From: a virus
Length of the DNA: 64,000 nucleotides
Virus record (IMG/VR): IMGVR_UViG_3300050343_000255
Span: 42,358 to 106,357 of that record
Reading direction: 5' to 3' (one strand)
Position numbers and translations under genes: made by a program. The notes under the pieces were generated by a model, which saw nothing but the letters and a program-made list of their open reading frames with translations, was not told the DNA's origin and ran no database searches. Each line of letters begins with the position of its first letter. Position 1 is the first letter of the stretch. Positions 14,512-24,837 of this stretch are shown here, piece after piece.

Positions 14512-14649
14512 TTATTTTAACGGTTCTAAAGGATCAGATTTACCATCTACGATTGCACAAGCACGTTTATAAAAGAAATTATCTGTAGTACCTTTCTCCT
14601 CCATAACTTCTTTAATCTTTAGCCAATTAGCTTTTTCTTCGTCACTCAT
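14512..14649 (-). CDS. Small hypothetical protein (45 aa)
   Basis: Begins MSDEEKANWLKIKEVMEEKG and ends SDPLEPLK. Acidic, helical. Its ATG overlaps the stop of the 90-aa gene upstream, so is coupled. Below usual ORF size limits. Confidence 0.6.
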   Translation of the reverse strand: MSDEEKANWLKIKEVMEEKGTTDNFFYKRACAIVDGKSDPLEPLK

Positions 14650-14918
14650 TGGTTAGCTGCAATGTGATCCATCTCTGCATGCATGAGGTCACTAAGGTTT
14701 GACACCTGAGCACAGCAGCTCATAATCAATCCGCGTTGATTAGGGGTGAGATTGTCTGCATCAATAGCATCTTCTGATAGCACTACTGCTACGTCACCTA
14801 GTGCCATGATGATTGCAGGCATTCCCCACTTTTCAACCAATCCAGACATTACAGATAGAAGTGGATTGTCACCACTTTCTACTGATTGCCAGAATTGTTT
14901 GCGTTCTTCCGCAGTCAT
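14646..14918 (-). CDS. Hypothetical helical protein (90 aa)
   Basis: No family recognised. Contains a hydrophobic stretch (WGMPAIIMALGDVAVVL) and an acidic helical remainder (SEDAIDADNLTP). It is preceded on the minus strand by TCTACAATAG about 21 bases upstream of the ATG. Divergent from the GH19 gene. Confidence 0.6.
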   Translation of the reverse strand: MTAEERKQFWQSVESGDNPLLSVMSGLVEKWGMPAIIMALGDVAVVLSEDAIDADNLTPNQRGLIMSCCAQVSNLSDLMHAEMDHIAANQ

Positions 14919-14938
14919 AATTAGAGCCCTAAGTATTA

Positions 14939-14951
14939 CTATTGTAGATAG
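14939..14951 (-). promoter_or_regulatory. TACAATAG-type -10 element (minus)
   Basis: Minus strand reads CTATCTACAATAG, 21 bases upstream of the ATG at 14918. On the + strand the GATAGAATACC next to it could serve the divergent endolysin gene. Confidence 0.45.
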
Positions 14952-14977
14952 AATACCTGTAGAGATATGTAGACATT

Positions 14978-15726
14978 ATGGCACAGATATCCGTAGAGAG
15001 TTTCAAGAACTTTTTTAAATTTTACGAAGGTGAAGCACATCAACAACTTGCTGTTGAAAAGCTATATAAGTTAATTCCGTTAGATGCATTAGAAAATAAT
15101 TGTGAATGGATTCTTCAGTATCGTGATCAACTGAAAGATCAAACGGTAGAAACAAAGCAGTGGCCCATCACTAAAGTGCAAATGGGACTAATCATGAACT
15201 GTAGTACTGAAAGTCTTCCTGACTCACTGATGGATGACTTTGCTAGATGCGTAGATCTATATCAAATGGATCGTTTGAGCATTGCATATTTCTTAGGTCA
15301 ATGCGGTCATGAGTCAGCAGGACTCAGATATCCAGTAGAAATTGCATCAGGTAAAATTACGAGGGAAGAGATGATTTAAATAATATTTATCGAGGTGATG
15401 GCGTCAAGTTTGCTGGAACTGGTTGGATTGCAAGTTACTGGCAGATATTGGCATCAGCAGTACAGTCAGACTATCTTCAGAAGAGTGAATTTGACGATAA
15501 AATTATGGAAGTTGGAAAGACATATACAAGTGAAAAATATCCGTGGTCAATTAGTGGATACTGGTGGCATGAAATAATATGAATGATTTTTGCAAAATAA
15601 AACCACCCGTTGATCAAGTAGGTCAACGAGTGAATGGTAAGTATTTACCTAACGGATATGAAGACAGACGTCGTATATTCTAAAAAAGCTTTTGAAGTAT
15701 TAGGTTTACCATATCCTGGTAATTAG
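14978..15726 (+). CDS. GH19 chitinase-type endolysin, frame-broken
   Basis: ~245 aa when joined. The first frame holds FLGQCGHESAGLRYPVEIA, the usual Q..HES catalytic-helix start of phage GH19 lysozymes, and stops at 15379. The next frame continues NNIYRGDGVKFAGTGWIASY, where this family has GDG..F.GRG.IQLTG, and PWSISGYWWHE. After further breaks in A runs near 15580 the end reads QVGQRVNGKYLPNGYEDRR, the (V)T..VNGG.NG...R pattern that closes GH19 domains, then AFEVLGLPYPG. It should cleave peptidoglycan for host lysis. The IASY segment is divergent from the usual IQLTG. Confidence 0.75.
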
Positions 15727-15794
15727 TCAAAAGTTACTTCGTCGCCTCTATCTAAATACCGGCACCACTGCCACAACAATGATTATCTTCAATC

Positions 15795-16267
15795 TCAGGA
15801 GTCTTCTGATTTCTCTGGAGCTTCTAGGTGTAACGGTGGCTCCCACTCTGAATAAGAAGCTGATGTAATATATGCAGCTAATTCTTCAGTCGTTGTTGTT
15901 GCACTGATGGCTTCACGTTTGGTGTCACAGTAAGTACGAATCTCACCACGACGATCAAGAACATCTTGAGGAACTGCTACTTCTGTTTCTTGCTTACGAA
16001 TGACATACCAATCGCTAGGAGCAAGCAATGTATATGCAGTTTGATTGGTGTTATTAATCCAAAGAGTAACTAGATCTTCGTGATCTTTCGGAAGCTCTGG
16101 ACCCCAGTAGAAGCGTTGGTCATACCAAGGAGCATCAGCAACTTCTGTAATTCCAATGGCTGTTTTTTCTTCAAGTGAAGCCAATCGTAGCCAATTAGCT
16201 GGATACTGAATTCATTATGTGTGAATGCACGATCGTAAGATAGTGGACGTCCGTCTAAGATAAGCAT
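15795..16267 (-). CDS. Tail-fibre-associated protein/chaperone-like, frame-broken
   Basis: ~157 aa. MLILDGRPLSYDRAFTHNEF, then a missing base near 16207, and QYPANWLRLASLEEKTAIGI, TEVADAPWYDQRFYW and a helical charged end. The DGRPLS.DRAFTH...YPANWLRLA..EK..IGITEV pattern is found next to cyanophage tail-fibre genes and is thought to belong to fibre-assembly helpers. It directly follows the large fibre gene in transcription order, which fits. Confidence 0.6.
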
Positions 16268-16312
16268 GACAATTTCTCTGATGTTACTATTTTAGCTATT
16301 TAAATTGATTAA

Positions 16313-19300
16313 TTAGTTACGTGCACGTGCAGTTTTGAAGGGGTTAGAAGCAAAAGCGATATATATGTAAGTATTTCCACTGCCATTGTTTCGGCTTGTA
16401 GAGCTACGTAACTTAAATCCATTGCTTAAAATATCATACACTATTAATTGGTGACACTATCAAACTCAGCGTCACTGGTATGTGGCTGAAGAAGTTTAGA
16501 AACACGTTGTCAGGATCACGAATCATTCACTGTCGTGAAGCATCCACATCTCAGTCGTATTGGTGCATCTCAAAAGCAAGAATGCAACTTTAAACCCGGT
16601 ATACACAAACGGACCATCAGTAGGATCCATTTCCAACGTACGAACCCATTGCGCTATAGCCTTCGACAGGTGAGAAGCAGTAGGCGATGTTAAATCACCT
16701 ATGTATCCGTTACTACTTGGAGTCCATGCAGAATCGGTACCATTTAACTTAACGTTTGTGGTTGAAGCTAAAGAACTATGTTTAACCATCCATCCTGTGA
16801 GTGACACAGCACTTCTGCTTTTTGTAATAACCATTCCAGGTGTAGCATTCAATCCGTGCGCAACTGTTGCCGTTGTATTTGTACCGGTATAAGTGCAAAT
16901 ACTGAACCCAGCACTTGGGTTGGCACGTACTGTTGATGCGATGCTTGGGACGTTGGGTACTGATACGCCGGAGTCAACTAAAGTTTTTCCTGCTACTCTA
17001 ATTCCATAAATTAAAATTCCAGCCGAACCTAAGCCCGCCGAACTATCGTGTGAAGATCCACCAAATTGAATTTCATTTATATCAGCAAATGATCCACAAT
17101 TTATCCAACCACGAGATGATGGTGTATCCGATGCTTTTGTTCCGTTTACATAAACATCATAAACACCACTAGAACTCCAACAATTTATTTCAAGAGTTCC
17201 GGAAAGTGTATAGCTTGTTGTATCCCAGGTGACGTACTGACCACCTGCATTATTATTAATATTGTTATCAAAATTGGCATCAAAGCCATAGGATGGAGGT
17301 TGAGCCCCGAAGCCGTTTCCAGAAGCAGTCCAGTTATTACTCCACGTCTGACTCTGGTCATACAACGAGCTATTTAAACTACCAGCAGCAATCGTTGTGT
17401 TGGAAGATCCGGCGTCCCACGCCCATGCTACGTGAGCTTCTCCAGAAGGATAGTTTGTGCTATTTTGCCCTATATCATCGCCTAATGTAAATCCGTTCGA
17501 GTCAAAAGAATTAAATGTACCTGTACCATAACCAGAACCTGATGTTGTGTGCTCAGCGTTTGTTCTGTTAGAGGATAGAAATTGATTTGCTCCCCGAACA
17601 ACATCAAACAATCCGTGCATTTGTGCAGACGACCGATTCTTAATCCATACAAACGATGGAGAAAACTTGTAACCTGTTACTGACAAGCTTGATGAGTTAC
17701 TTGTATATAACTTCGTATCAAAATACTGACTGCCATCCGCAATCGTTGGCTCAGGTAAGTTCGCTGTGCAAAGTGACTTGAATCCTGAAATGTTGTTGCT
17801 ATAGGCAAACGGTCTTTGTCCCCAATTTGAATGTATTTTTTCGGCGGCCGAAATTCCAACTGCAAAAACGTACGTCCCGGTCAATCCTGTAAAGGCCGCA
17901 TTGCTTCCCGAATCAGGGTCGCCTGAAGCAAACCATGTTCCATTCTTGCCCCACCAGATCTTGCCGTTATCTAAATCAACAGCCATCATTATTTTGTCGT
18001 TTAGCGACATCCCAGACCCGTAGCTAGCGTCACTGCTATTCGTCCGTTTTGCCCCGCTAAAGCAATTTAAAGCATAACTATTAGCAGTCATGCCGACAAA
18101 ATTATTACTAAAACTTGCAGGATTAAATTGATCGTTGTCTTCCGGCACCTTTTGGATGCCGATCATCAAACCACCGTTTTGGCTACCAACTGTGTCAAAT
18201 TCTGCGTACCATTTACCTGAAAACACTGCCATGGTTGATGCAATGTTTCTCCAGCCACTTGACCCAGAGCCACTATGAGTGACAGTTAAATTTGCTTGTG
18301 AAAAAGTCGGACCTGTAGTTGATAATGGATTCCAAGTGCAGTAGTTACCAACAACCTCACCGCCCGCTCCAGTGTCTGTCTGCGTGCCATTGGTTGGGGA
18401 GTCAACTAGGGAGTCAATTTCTGCGGGATCAGCAACACCATAAGACGCAATAGTCACTGCGCTTGACATCTGGGTGTATTGAATGAAGCCAAAATAAAGA
18501 TCACCCGTAGAAGGTAGGGAAAAGGAAGGAGTAGAACTTGTGTTAGTTGGGTTTCCACCTCCTACCCAAGAGCTTCCATTATGAGTAACCCATGCCTTAT
18601 GATTCTTTCTATCAATAACCCAGGTAAGGGTGTCAGTTCCTTCGGGGTTTGTATCACTAAAACCAGTAATACTTCCGCTGCCGTCTGCAACACCATTAGC
18701 AGTCGAAAAAGAGCCAATAGTGCCTAAGCTAGCTGTCCCTCCTCGCTGTCCGATACTATTTGTGCCGCGCCCTTCATTTGGGTGACTACCACTAAGACTA
18801 GTGCTGTTGGAGTCGCAAATAAACCAACCACCATTAGTGTCGCCGCCAGTCCAATATGTCGTAAAGCCATAAACTTTGTTGGTCTGCAGAAGACCACTAA
18901 ATACGTCGGCATAACCAGCTGCACTCATGGAGGCTGAACCACCTCCACTGGCTATCGTCCATTCTGAATCGCCTGAAGTCCAAACTGTGCTGCTGTCAGC
19001 AATGCCTGCACCAACAGAAAGATTATTAACAGTCCACGTATTGCTGTTGCCACTTGTGTCCGTACCAAGCGCAGCGTTTGAACTGTTGTCCGCAAAGTCG
19101 AGGTGAAAACCGTTTACGCCTGGAGCGAATACAGCTGGTGTGCCAGTTGGGCTTGCAAACGTACTTCCGTTAGTAGAAAACTGTAAATTTCCGAGAGCCC
19201 AACCATCACTCGCAGATACAATCTCAAATGATGTGATATTTGTAGAACTGATTGTTTCAGTTCTTACTGCATAACTACTGTTTGTAGTTAAACCAGAATG

Positions 19301-20215
19301 AGTGACAGTACCATTAACTTTAATATCAAAAACTGCATTTACGCTATATCCACCACCATTGAACTTTATGTGAGTTACGTTGCTAATAGCCGGTGAAAAC
19401 TCTACTTTAATTGAACCCGACCCAGTGTTGCTAGTAGAACTAAATACGCCAGAGCTACTGTTTATGCCAGCAACAGTTCCGTATACTCCTGTTGAGCTTG
19501 TATATACAGCTGGGTATGTAATAGTTGGAGTATAGTTATAGCTACCATTAAACTTCTTCGGCTGCCACACACCGTTGTCATCAGTCTCACCAAAATCTGT
19601 TGCTGCTAATGCTTGACCATCGATGAAATGTACGTCAGCTAGATAAGCATCAAGATATTCAGAATAAGTTGGAATACGCCCAATACTATTTACGACTCCA
19701 GACAAATTTACAAGAGTGTCAGTATTTTGTGCTGCTATCGTTGCACTGCCAGTTCCACCAGCATCGACTTGATTTGTCAATTCACTATTAACATATATCT
19801 TGACGCGTTCGGCTGCTGCTGACTTCGTAAAATCTACAGAGAGTACTAAATGGTACCAAGCTGCGGGATCTCTTATAAATCTTTCGGTGTAAATATCAGT
19901 AATTGTACCGCCGTCATACATCTGAAAACAAAGTTTATAGGATCTTGATGCTGTGGGATCATCACCCATAAATCTAAATTCTGCATACTTAGACCCATCA
20001 TCAGCGGAAAAAAGAGCTTGGTCGTTTTTGTCAATATTTGCAAATTTTACCCATCCACTCCAAGTCCACGTCTTGCGATTACCTGTAGAACTTGGGGTTC
20101 TATTTAAGTACGCAGAATCACCTGAGTTAAACCTAAGACTACGTTCGATCTCGTAGCCACCTGCGCCTCCTTGTCCAGAGGCACCAGCGAGTATATTGCT
20201 TCCTACGAAACTCAT
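16313..20215 (-). CDS. Large LamG/SPRY-containing receptor-binding protein
   Basis: About 1,300 aa; the largest gene here. Residues ~25-230 form a LamG/concanavalin-like domain (LRFNSGDSAYLNRTPSSTG; WTWSGWVKF; AWYHLVLSVDF). The middle has two SPRY-like lectin folds (KWYAEFDTVGSQNGGLMIG; GKIWWGKNGTW). The C-terminal third has the repeat type seen in the neighbouring fibre gene (FSPSFVWIKNRSS; AHVAWAWDAG). The ORF as read stops at 16523, but the frame-shifted continuation (YDILSNGFKLRSS; YIYIAFASNPFKTARAR) runs to 16313 and is the expected fibre tail. A carbohydrate-binding host-recognition protein is likely. Confidence 0.75.
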
Positions 20216-20931
20216 GAGTAATTAAGGGTAGCGACGGCTTGAATAGAGGTAGAGCTACGTACGATGTAATCGATACGATCTACCTGACTAGCTCCGGTTG
20301 AAAGTGTGGGTGCAGTTCCGCCTGCCCAATCCCAATAGGAGCCCCAACTTGCTGTACGACTTCCTGTTCCATCCTGTGTAATAAAGATTGAACCTGATTG
20401 TCCAGCTGTGATATTTGTTGGGTTAGCAATCGTCCGATTGCCTGCCAGAACTACAACGTAGTTATTTGAATCATTTAGATCTGGGGTAATTGTTGCTCCG
20501 TCTGTAAGAGTTGTAATCTCTGCACGTTGTCCTGCAGTCCAAGTATTTGCAACTGATAGGGATACACCACCAGCAGGGCTACTCCAGGAGAGTACGCCAC
20601 TACCATTAGTAGTTAGGAACTGACTATTAGTACCTGTGTTATTCGGGAGAGTTAGTGTATAACTTGCCGCCGCACTATGTGGGGGACCTTTAATCTTTAC
20701 ACCGTGTGAGTTGTTTTCACAATTTAGTGTAATTTGACCGGAGCCATTTGTTGCATCGCCTTTCGCTACAATCTCTCCATCAAAGTTGACGTCTCCAGTA
20801 AATGTAGCTCCTGCAAGCAGTGCGTAGTTACTCAAGCTTCCACCTGCTGTAATAGCAGATACCGTCAGTTCTACATCACTTCCACTGTTGTCATAAACTA
20901 AGGTATCAACTTTAATTTTCCCGTAAGCCAT
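20212..20931 (-). CDS. Tail-fibre/adaptor protein (239 aa)
   Basis: Starts MAYGKIKVDTLVYDNSGSD, the same opening as the gene at 23505-23981. The middle is low-complexity beta repeat (SYTLTLPNNTGTNSQFLTTN) typical of phage fibres, and the end (NRTIANPTNITAGQSGSIFI; SWGSYWDWAGG) resembles fibre-head domains. It overlaps the next gene by 4 bases. Likely a fibre segment that attaches through the shared N-terminus. Confidence 0.7.
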   Translation of the reverse strand: MAYGKIKVDTLVYDNSGSDVELTVSAITAGGSLSNYALLAGATFTGDVNFDGEIVAKGDATNGSGQITLNCENNSHGVKIKGPPHSAAASYTLTLPNNTGTNSQFLTTNGSGVLSWSSPAGGVSLSVANTWTAGQRAEITTLTDGATITPDLNDSNNYVVVLAGNRTIANPTNITAGQSGSIFITQDGTGSRTASWGSYWDWAGGTAPTLSTGASQVDRIDYIVRSSTSIQAVATLNYS

Positions 20932-20961
20932 AATTAAATACTAGGCATCAATTCTCTAAAC

Positions 20962-20976
20962 CTATTGTAGTAGATA
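20962..20976 (-). promoter_or_regulatory. TACAATAG-type -10 element (minus)
   Basis: Minus strand reads TATCTACTACAATAG, about 31 bases upstream of the fibre gene at 20212-20931. Confidence 0.4.
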
Positions 20977-20999
20977 TTGGTCCTTACTCTACTTATTAA

Positions 21000-21505
21000 C
21001 TAAGAAGGATTAGTAGGCCAAGTAATAGTGTGTGGAAAACCTTCTGCAGTGGGTACGTCACGTAATGCCTGGCGATATGTAACCCAAGTTGCCTTAACAG
21101 AATCAGACAGTGGGCAATCAGCTAATTGTGTCCAATCAGATTCAGCAATGAGCCTGTCTCGTTGAGCACGTACAGACGTTGCAGCTTCTGCATCAATACG
21201 TGCTTTGTATGCAACTTCGTTAGCTGCTGCTGTGGTTACAGCACCTTCGTCATCTGTAGTGTCGGTAAAAACTGGACCAGCGATGAACTTGGTAAACCAC
21301 TTGCCATCAACCTCTTCAATACCGTCACGAATACTGACGCCATAAGGGCCGTGACAGTTGCTGCTGGACCGTTTAGTACAGCGTCATAGCCAAAGCTATT
21401 TAAGACTTCTATCGTGATCTGTTTCGGAAAGCTGGTAGTGGGGTGTTCAGACTTGAACTGGCTGACAGTAGTGACAGCGCCTGTGGAGCGGTTGCGGATT
21501 TCCAT
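21000..21505 (-). CDS. Tail-fibre assembly chaperone-like, frame-broken
   Basis: ~168 aa. MEIRNRSTGAVTTVSQFKSE and TSFPKQITIEVLNSFG, then a break near 21355 and GPYGVSIRDGIEEVDGKWF. The end, RDRLIAESDWTQLADCPL, VKATWVTYRQALRDVP and GFPHTITWPTNP, is the classic C-terminus of phage tail-fibre assembly chaperones. It sits between two fibre genes, as such chaperones do. Confidence 0.75.
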
Positions 21506-21511
21506 GATTAA

Positions 21512-23503
21512 TTAAGCGATTGCGAGGAATAAGTAGGTGCCGCCACTAGCGTTAATGTCGGCAGAATTGCTGTTAGCAATAAAACCTGAGGAAAGTGGAT
21601 CAATATAATCAGTGTTTGTTACTTGTGATTCAGCATGGTTTACCTTTAAATATGGATCATTGCCACTACTAATTCCTCTTGTTGTGTCGTAAAGAAACCA
21701 GTCAGCGGTACTATCAGTGCGTTTAATCAATACAAACCTTGCACCATTCGTAAACCCACAGTCAACGTTAATGTCACTACCAGTTCCAGTGTAACTACCT
21801 ACTTTACTGATGCCGGGTAGGGTTGCAAATAGGTAGGCGACGTAGCGTTCTCCACTACCATTGGCTTCACTGTCAGATCCAACATAAAAGTTAGACGCAG
21901 TGGGTGCTGAGGCACCATTAAATGCAGACCCTGCTGCTACAGCACCAGCATCGTCTAAGCGCAATGCTGTACCAGCACCAAAAATACCAGTGTACTGAAC
22001 CCTCCAAGGATCAATATTATCAAATCTTTTTACTATTAATAGCTCTGGTGTAACACCTAAATTATGATCTACAGCACGATTGCTGGCTGCATCTCCTTTA
22101 TACACCACATTATCCATAAAACCTGGGGCACGTTTGAACATCCAAGCGTAATTAGCTGAATCCACGCCAGTATCTGTTCCAGCTCCATCCATCCGATCAA
22201 ATGTTACTCTTGTCAATGCGTTGTCACCTGTAGCGTTTGTGCTATTTAATTGAAGGTACTTGGATTTACCGGTCAATCTTGCCCTTGCTTGCCAGTTGGA
22301 TGCAGTAGTATCTCTAGTCCAAATCCAGTCAAGTGGAAAACCTGAATTATATGTTGGTGGAGTAGGACTTGTACCACCTCTGGTATCAATAGCAAACACT
22401 TCCGTCGCAGCTTCCGGCGGCTTATTCGGACGGCGAATTGCCATGTAGATGTAGGTGTCGCCGGACGAATTTACAACATCGCTAGATTGACTATCAATTG
22501 TAAATCCAGTACTTGTGACGTGGATTCTATACGCAGAAGTTTCTTGACCTGCGGAATCAAACTCCAACCGAGGTTGATCTAAACCATTAGATGCTGCTCC
22601 ACGCATAATATCAAACGTCTGCCAACTAGTAGAGCTAGTCGTAGAATTTTTTATAAAAAACCATTGTGGCTCAAAGCCCACATCAATGGCTTTAGTACCA
22701 CCATTACCTGTATAGCTTCCACATTTAATAATGCTTTCATCCTCATCAGTGCCAAACACTGGTTCGTCATGAGCAAAGACGTAGGCGACAAAATCATCAT
22801 TATCTTTATTTACAGACCCATGATCACCAAGTGTAAAATGCGTAGAAGTAGCTGTTGTGCTGTTCCAATAATTATTAGTACTTTCTGCTGTTGCAGTACT
22901 ATTTAACCGCATGTAATGAGTATTGGCAAGCGATCGATGGTAAACAGACCAGTCGTAACTGGAATCAAGATTTTTTATAATTATCATCCCAGGCACACTG
23001 CCTAAGCTATGTGCAATGGTTTTACCTGCAATACCATCTCCCGTCCAAGTAACTACATCAAAGAAACCAGGCGCTTTACGAAATGACCAGGAGACGAATT
23101 TTTTTCCACTCTGGTTAATAAGATTTGCAGCATCATCCGTAGAATTTGATGTAATTGTGAATCCATTAGAATTATATGAGTCTAAATAAGTATCTGACTG
23201 ACTCCCTTGGCTCGAGTCCGATCGTAATCTACCACCTCCACCTGCGCTTCCAGCAGAAGCTCCTGTTCTAACATTATCAAATAAACAGTGAAATTCAAGA
23301 TTAGTGTAAGGTGAAGATAAGGGCTCTCTAGCTTTAAACCAAACTAACCCCTTTTCACCAGCTAAATCAAGTCCATTTGTAATTTGCTTGGATAGCCCTG
23401 TACCCTCATACAAATACGTACTAAAAACATCATCAACGTAAACCTTCTCTCCACCTGCTGCACCTGCTGCAGCTAATACTGTTTGTTGTGTAATAGGATC
23501 CAT
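21512..23503 (-). CDS. Tail-fibre protein with repeated lectin-like domains
   Basis: 663 aa, intact. Four repeats share the pattern (W)FVSWSFRKAPGFFDVVTW - GxGIAGKTIAHSLGSVPGM - iKN-W.vYhr - L.lN.t - STHFTLGD (the DUF7483-type phage repeat); compare YAWMFKRAPGFMDNVVYKG and VDHNLGVTPELLIVKR. The C-terminal copies end YVAYLFATLPGISKVGSYTG and TYLFLAIA. Starts MDPITQQTVLAAAGAAGG. It is probably a trimeric host-recognition fibre; the same repeat type ends the 16313-20215 protein. Confidence 0.75.
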   Translation of the reverse strand: MDPITQQTVLAAAGAAGGEKVYVDDVFSTYLYEGTGLSKQITNGLDLAGEKGLVWFKAREPLSSPYTNLEFHCLFDNVRTGASAGSAGGGGRLRSDSSQGSQSDTYLDSYNSNGFTITSNSTDDAANLINQSGKKFVSWSFRKAPGFFDVVTWTGDGIAGKTIAHSLGSVPGMIIIKNLDSSYDWSVYHRSLANTHYMRLNSTATAESTNNYWNSTTATSTHFTLGDHGSVNKDNDDFVAYVFAHDEPVFGTDEDESIIKCGSYTGNGGTKAIDVGFEPQWFFIKNSTTSSTSWQTFDIMRGAASNGLDQPRLEFDSAGQETSAYRIHVTSTGFTIDSQSSDVVNSSGDTYIYMAIRRPNKPPEAATEVFAIDTRGGTSPTPPTYNSGFPLDWIWTRDTTASNWQARARLTGKSKYLQLNSTNATGDNALTRVTFDRMDGAGTDTGVDSANYAWMFKRAPGFMDNVVYKGDAASNRAVDHNLGVTPELLIVKRFDNIDPWRVQYTGIFGAGTALRLDDAGAVAAGSAFNGASAPTASNFYVGSDSEANGSGERYVAYLFATLPGISKVGSYTGTGSDINVDCGFTNGARFVLIKRTDSTADWFLYDTTRGISSGNDPYLKVNHAESQVTNTDYIDPLSSGFIANSNSADINASGGTYLFLAIA

Positions 23504-23504
23504 G

Positions 23505-23981
23505 TCAGTTCACGTAATCAGCAAGGGCAGCGCCGCGATAACGCGTACCACCATCATCAGTTACAAAAACAAAAAGATGCGTTTTGCCTGCAGTAAGCGT
23601 TGGAGCAGTATCAGCAGGAAACTTAACACTATCAGGCCAAGTAACAGTGCCTGATGTATGAGTAAGTTCTAAAGTAAAGCTACACGCAGTACCACTTGCA
23701 GGAGGGTTAGAGAAGGTAAACGTAGAGTTAGCGCTGATAGTCTTGGTAAAATAATTACCAGTAGCAAGATCAATATCAAGAGCACCTACTGCTTCTGCTG
23801 TTTGCTTGTAAGGACCGTCAACAGCTACTCCTGCATTCAATGTTTGTAATGCTGTAAAGGTATTTGCACTTCCTGTGCCTGCCGTAGATCCCGCGCCAGC
23901 TAGTGCTGATATTGATACAGTTACATCAGTACCACTGTTGTCGTAGATGAGAGAATCAACTTTTAAATTACCGTAGGCCAT
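23505..23981 (-). CDS. Short fibre/adaptor protein (158 aa)
   Basis: Opens MAYGNLKVDSLIYDNSGTD, paralogous to the start of the 20212-20931 protein. The C-terminal part (YFTKTISANSTFTFSNPP; TWPDSVKFPADTAPTLTAG; HLFVFVTDDGGTRYRGAA) is a beta-sandwich pattern found at the tips of phage fibres. One base separates it from the 663-aa fibre gene. Confidence 0.7.
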   Translation of the reverse strand: MAYGNLKVDSLIYDNSGTDVTVSISALAGAGSTAGTGSANTFTALQTLNAGVAVDGPYKQTAEAVGALDIDLATGNYFTKTISANSTFTFSNPPASGTACSFTLELTHTSGTVTWPDSVKFPADTAPTLTAGKTHLFVFVTDDGGTRYRGAALADYVN

Positions 23982-23983
23982 AA

Positions 23984-24539
23984 TTACTTTAGTACAAATA
24001 GAAGTGAGTTCGCTCCGACAGAAATAGTTATCGACGGATTGATGGCAACTGTCGGTCCCATCATTCCTGCATTTAGGTTTTCACCAATATCTTTATTAGT
24101 GATTAATGCTTTAGGTGTCTCTACAATGGTAACTTCTTTTGAATCAACGTACTGTTTTGTAGCAGCATGCAAAATTGCTGTGGGATCTCCATTAAGGGTT
24201 AGAAACCCTGTCATAGTTCCACCAGTAATTGGTAGACCCTCTGCACCTCCTCCCTGCCCCAGACTTACCTGAAAGAGTTCTAAAAGTAGAACTCGAAGGA
24301 ACTGTTAATACAACACCTGAGTTAATTGCAAGAGTTCCAACTGCACCTGTATTGGTGTTAGCAGGAACTACTTTATTAATAGTAAGTACAGTAGGTGTCT
24401 CTAGAAATTGACCCTCAGTTCCAACAGTTGAGGTTCCAAGTGTTTTCCACTTTTCACCATCATACGTATAGCGAATGCCATTACCTGCAACAAAAAGGTC
24501 ACCTGCACTGGGATTATTTGGAAACTGAATAGCGGCCAT
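23984..24539 (-). CDS. Fibre protein with GGTMTG repeat, frame-broken
   Basis: ~185 aa. MAAIQFPNNPSAGDLFVAG and GIRYTYDGEKWKTLG form the start; after a break near 24255 it continues GGGAEGLPITGGTMTGFLTL and ATKQYVDSKEVTIVE. The GGTMTG.L.L...P....HAATK.YVD motif is the hallmark repeat of T4 gp12/phage short tail-fibre type proteins. Confidence 0.7.
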
Positions 24540-24648
24540 TATTGCACTCCCTGCAGGTCCATGACATCAACAATGTATCTTTAGTATATCGAAAATTGCT
24601 ATTCGACTTCTTCTTTGGTTTCGCTTTGATCTTTAACTTGATTGTTCC

Positions 24649-24795
24649 TTATTCACCTTCACCTTCAAACTCTAATGTGTCTATCAGGCTTTGTACTAGG
24701 TTCACACTAAATGCTAGGAGTGTATTGTCACCGCTAGCTCTAGCTGCACCGAATGAGTTAATAGCAGATATTAGATCTGTTTTTTTGCAAGGCAT
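24649..24795 (-). CDS. Small hypothetical protein (48 aa)
   Basis: Reads MPCKKTDLISAINSFGAARA, then LAFSVNLVQSLIDTLEFEGE. This short MP.KTDLISAINSF.AAR..GD...F..NLV pattern recurs in cyanophages. It is wedged between fibre genes and is below usual ORF limits. Function unknown. Confidence 0.6.
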   Translation of the reverse strand: MPCKKTDLISAINSFGAARASGDNTLLAFSVNLVQSLIDTLEFEGEGE

Positions 24796-24837
24796 TTATA
24801 TAATTCAGCTATAAAGATTCTACTGTATTTATATTGA

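Noticed and set aside
24542-24814. 90-codon + frame between fibre genes
   Set aside because: Shadow of the 48-aa minus gene whose pattern recurs in cyanophages.
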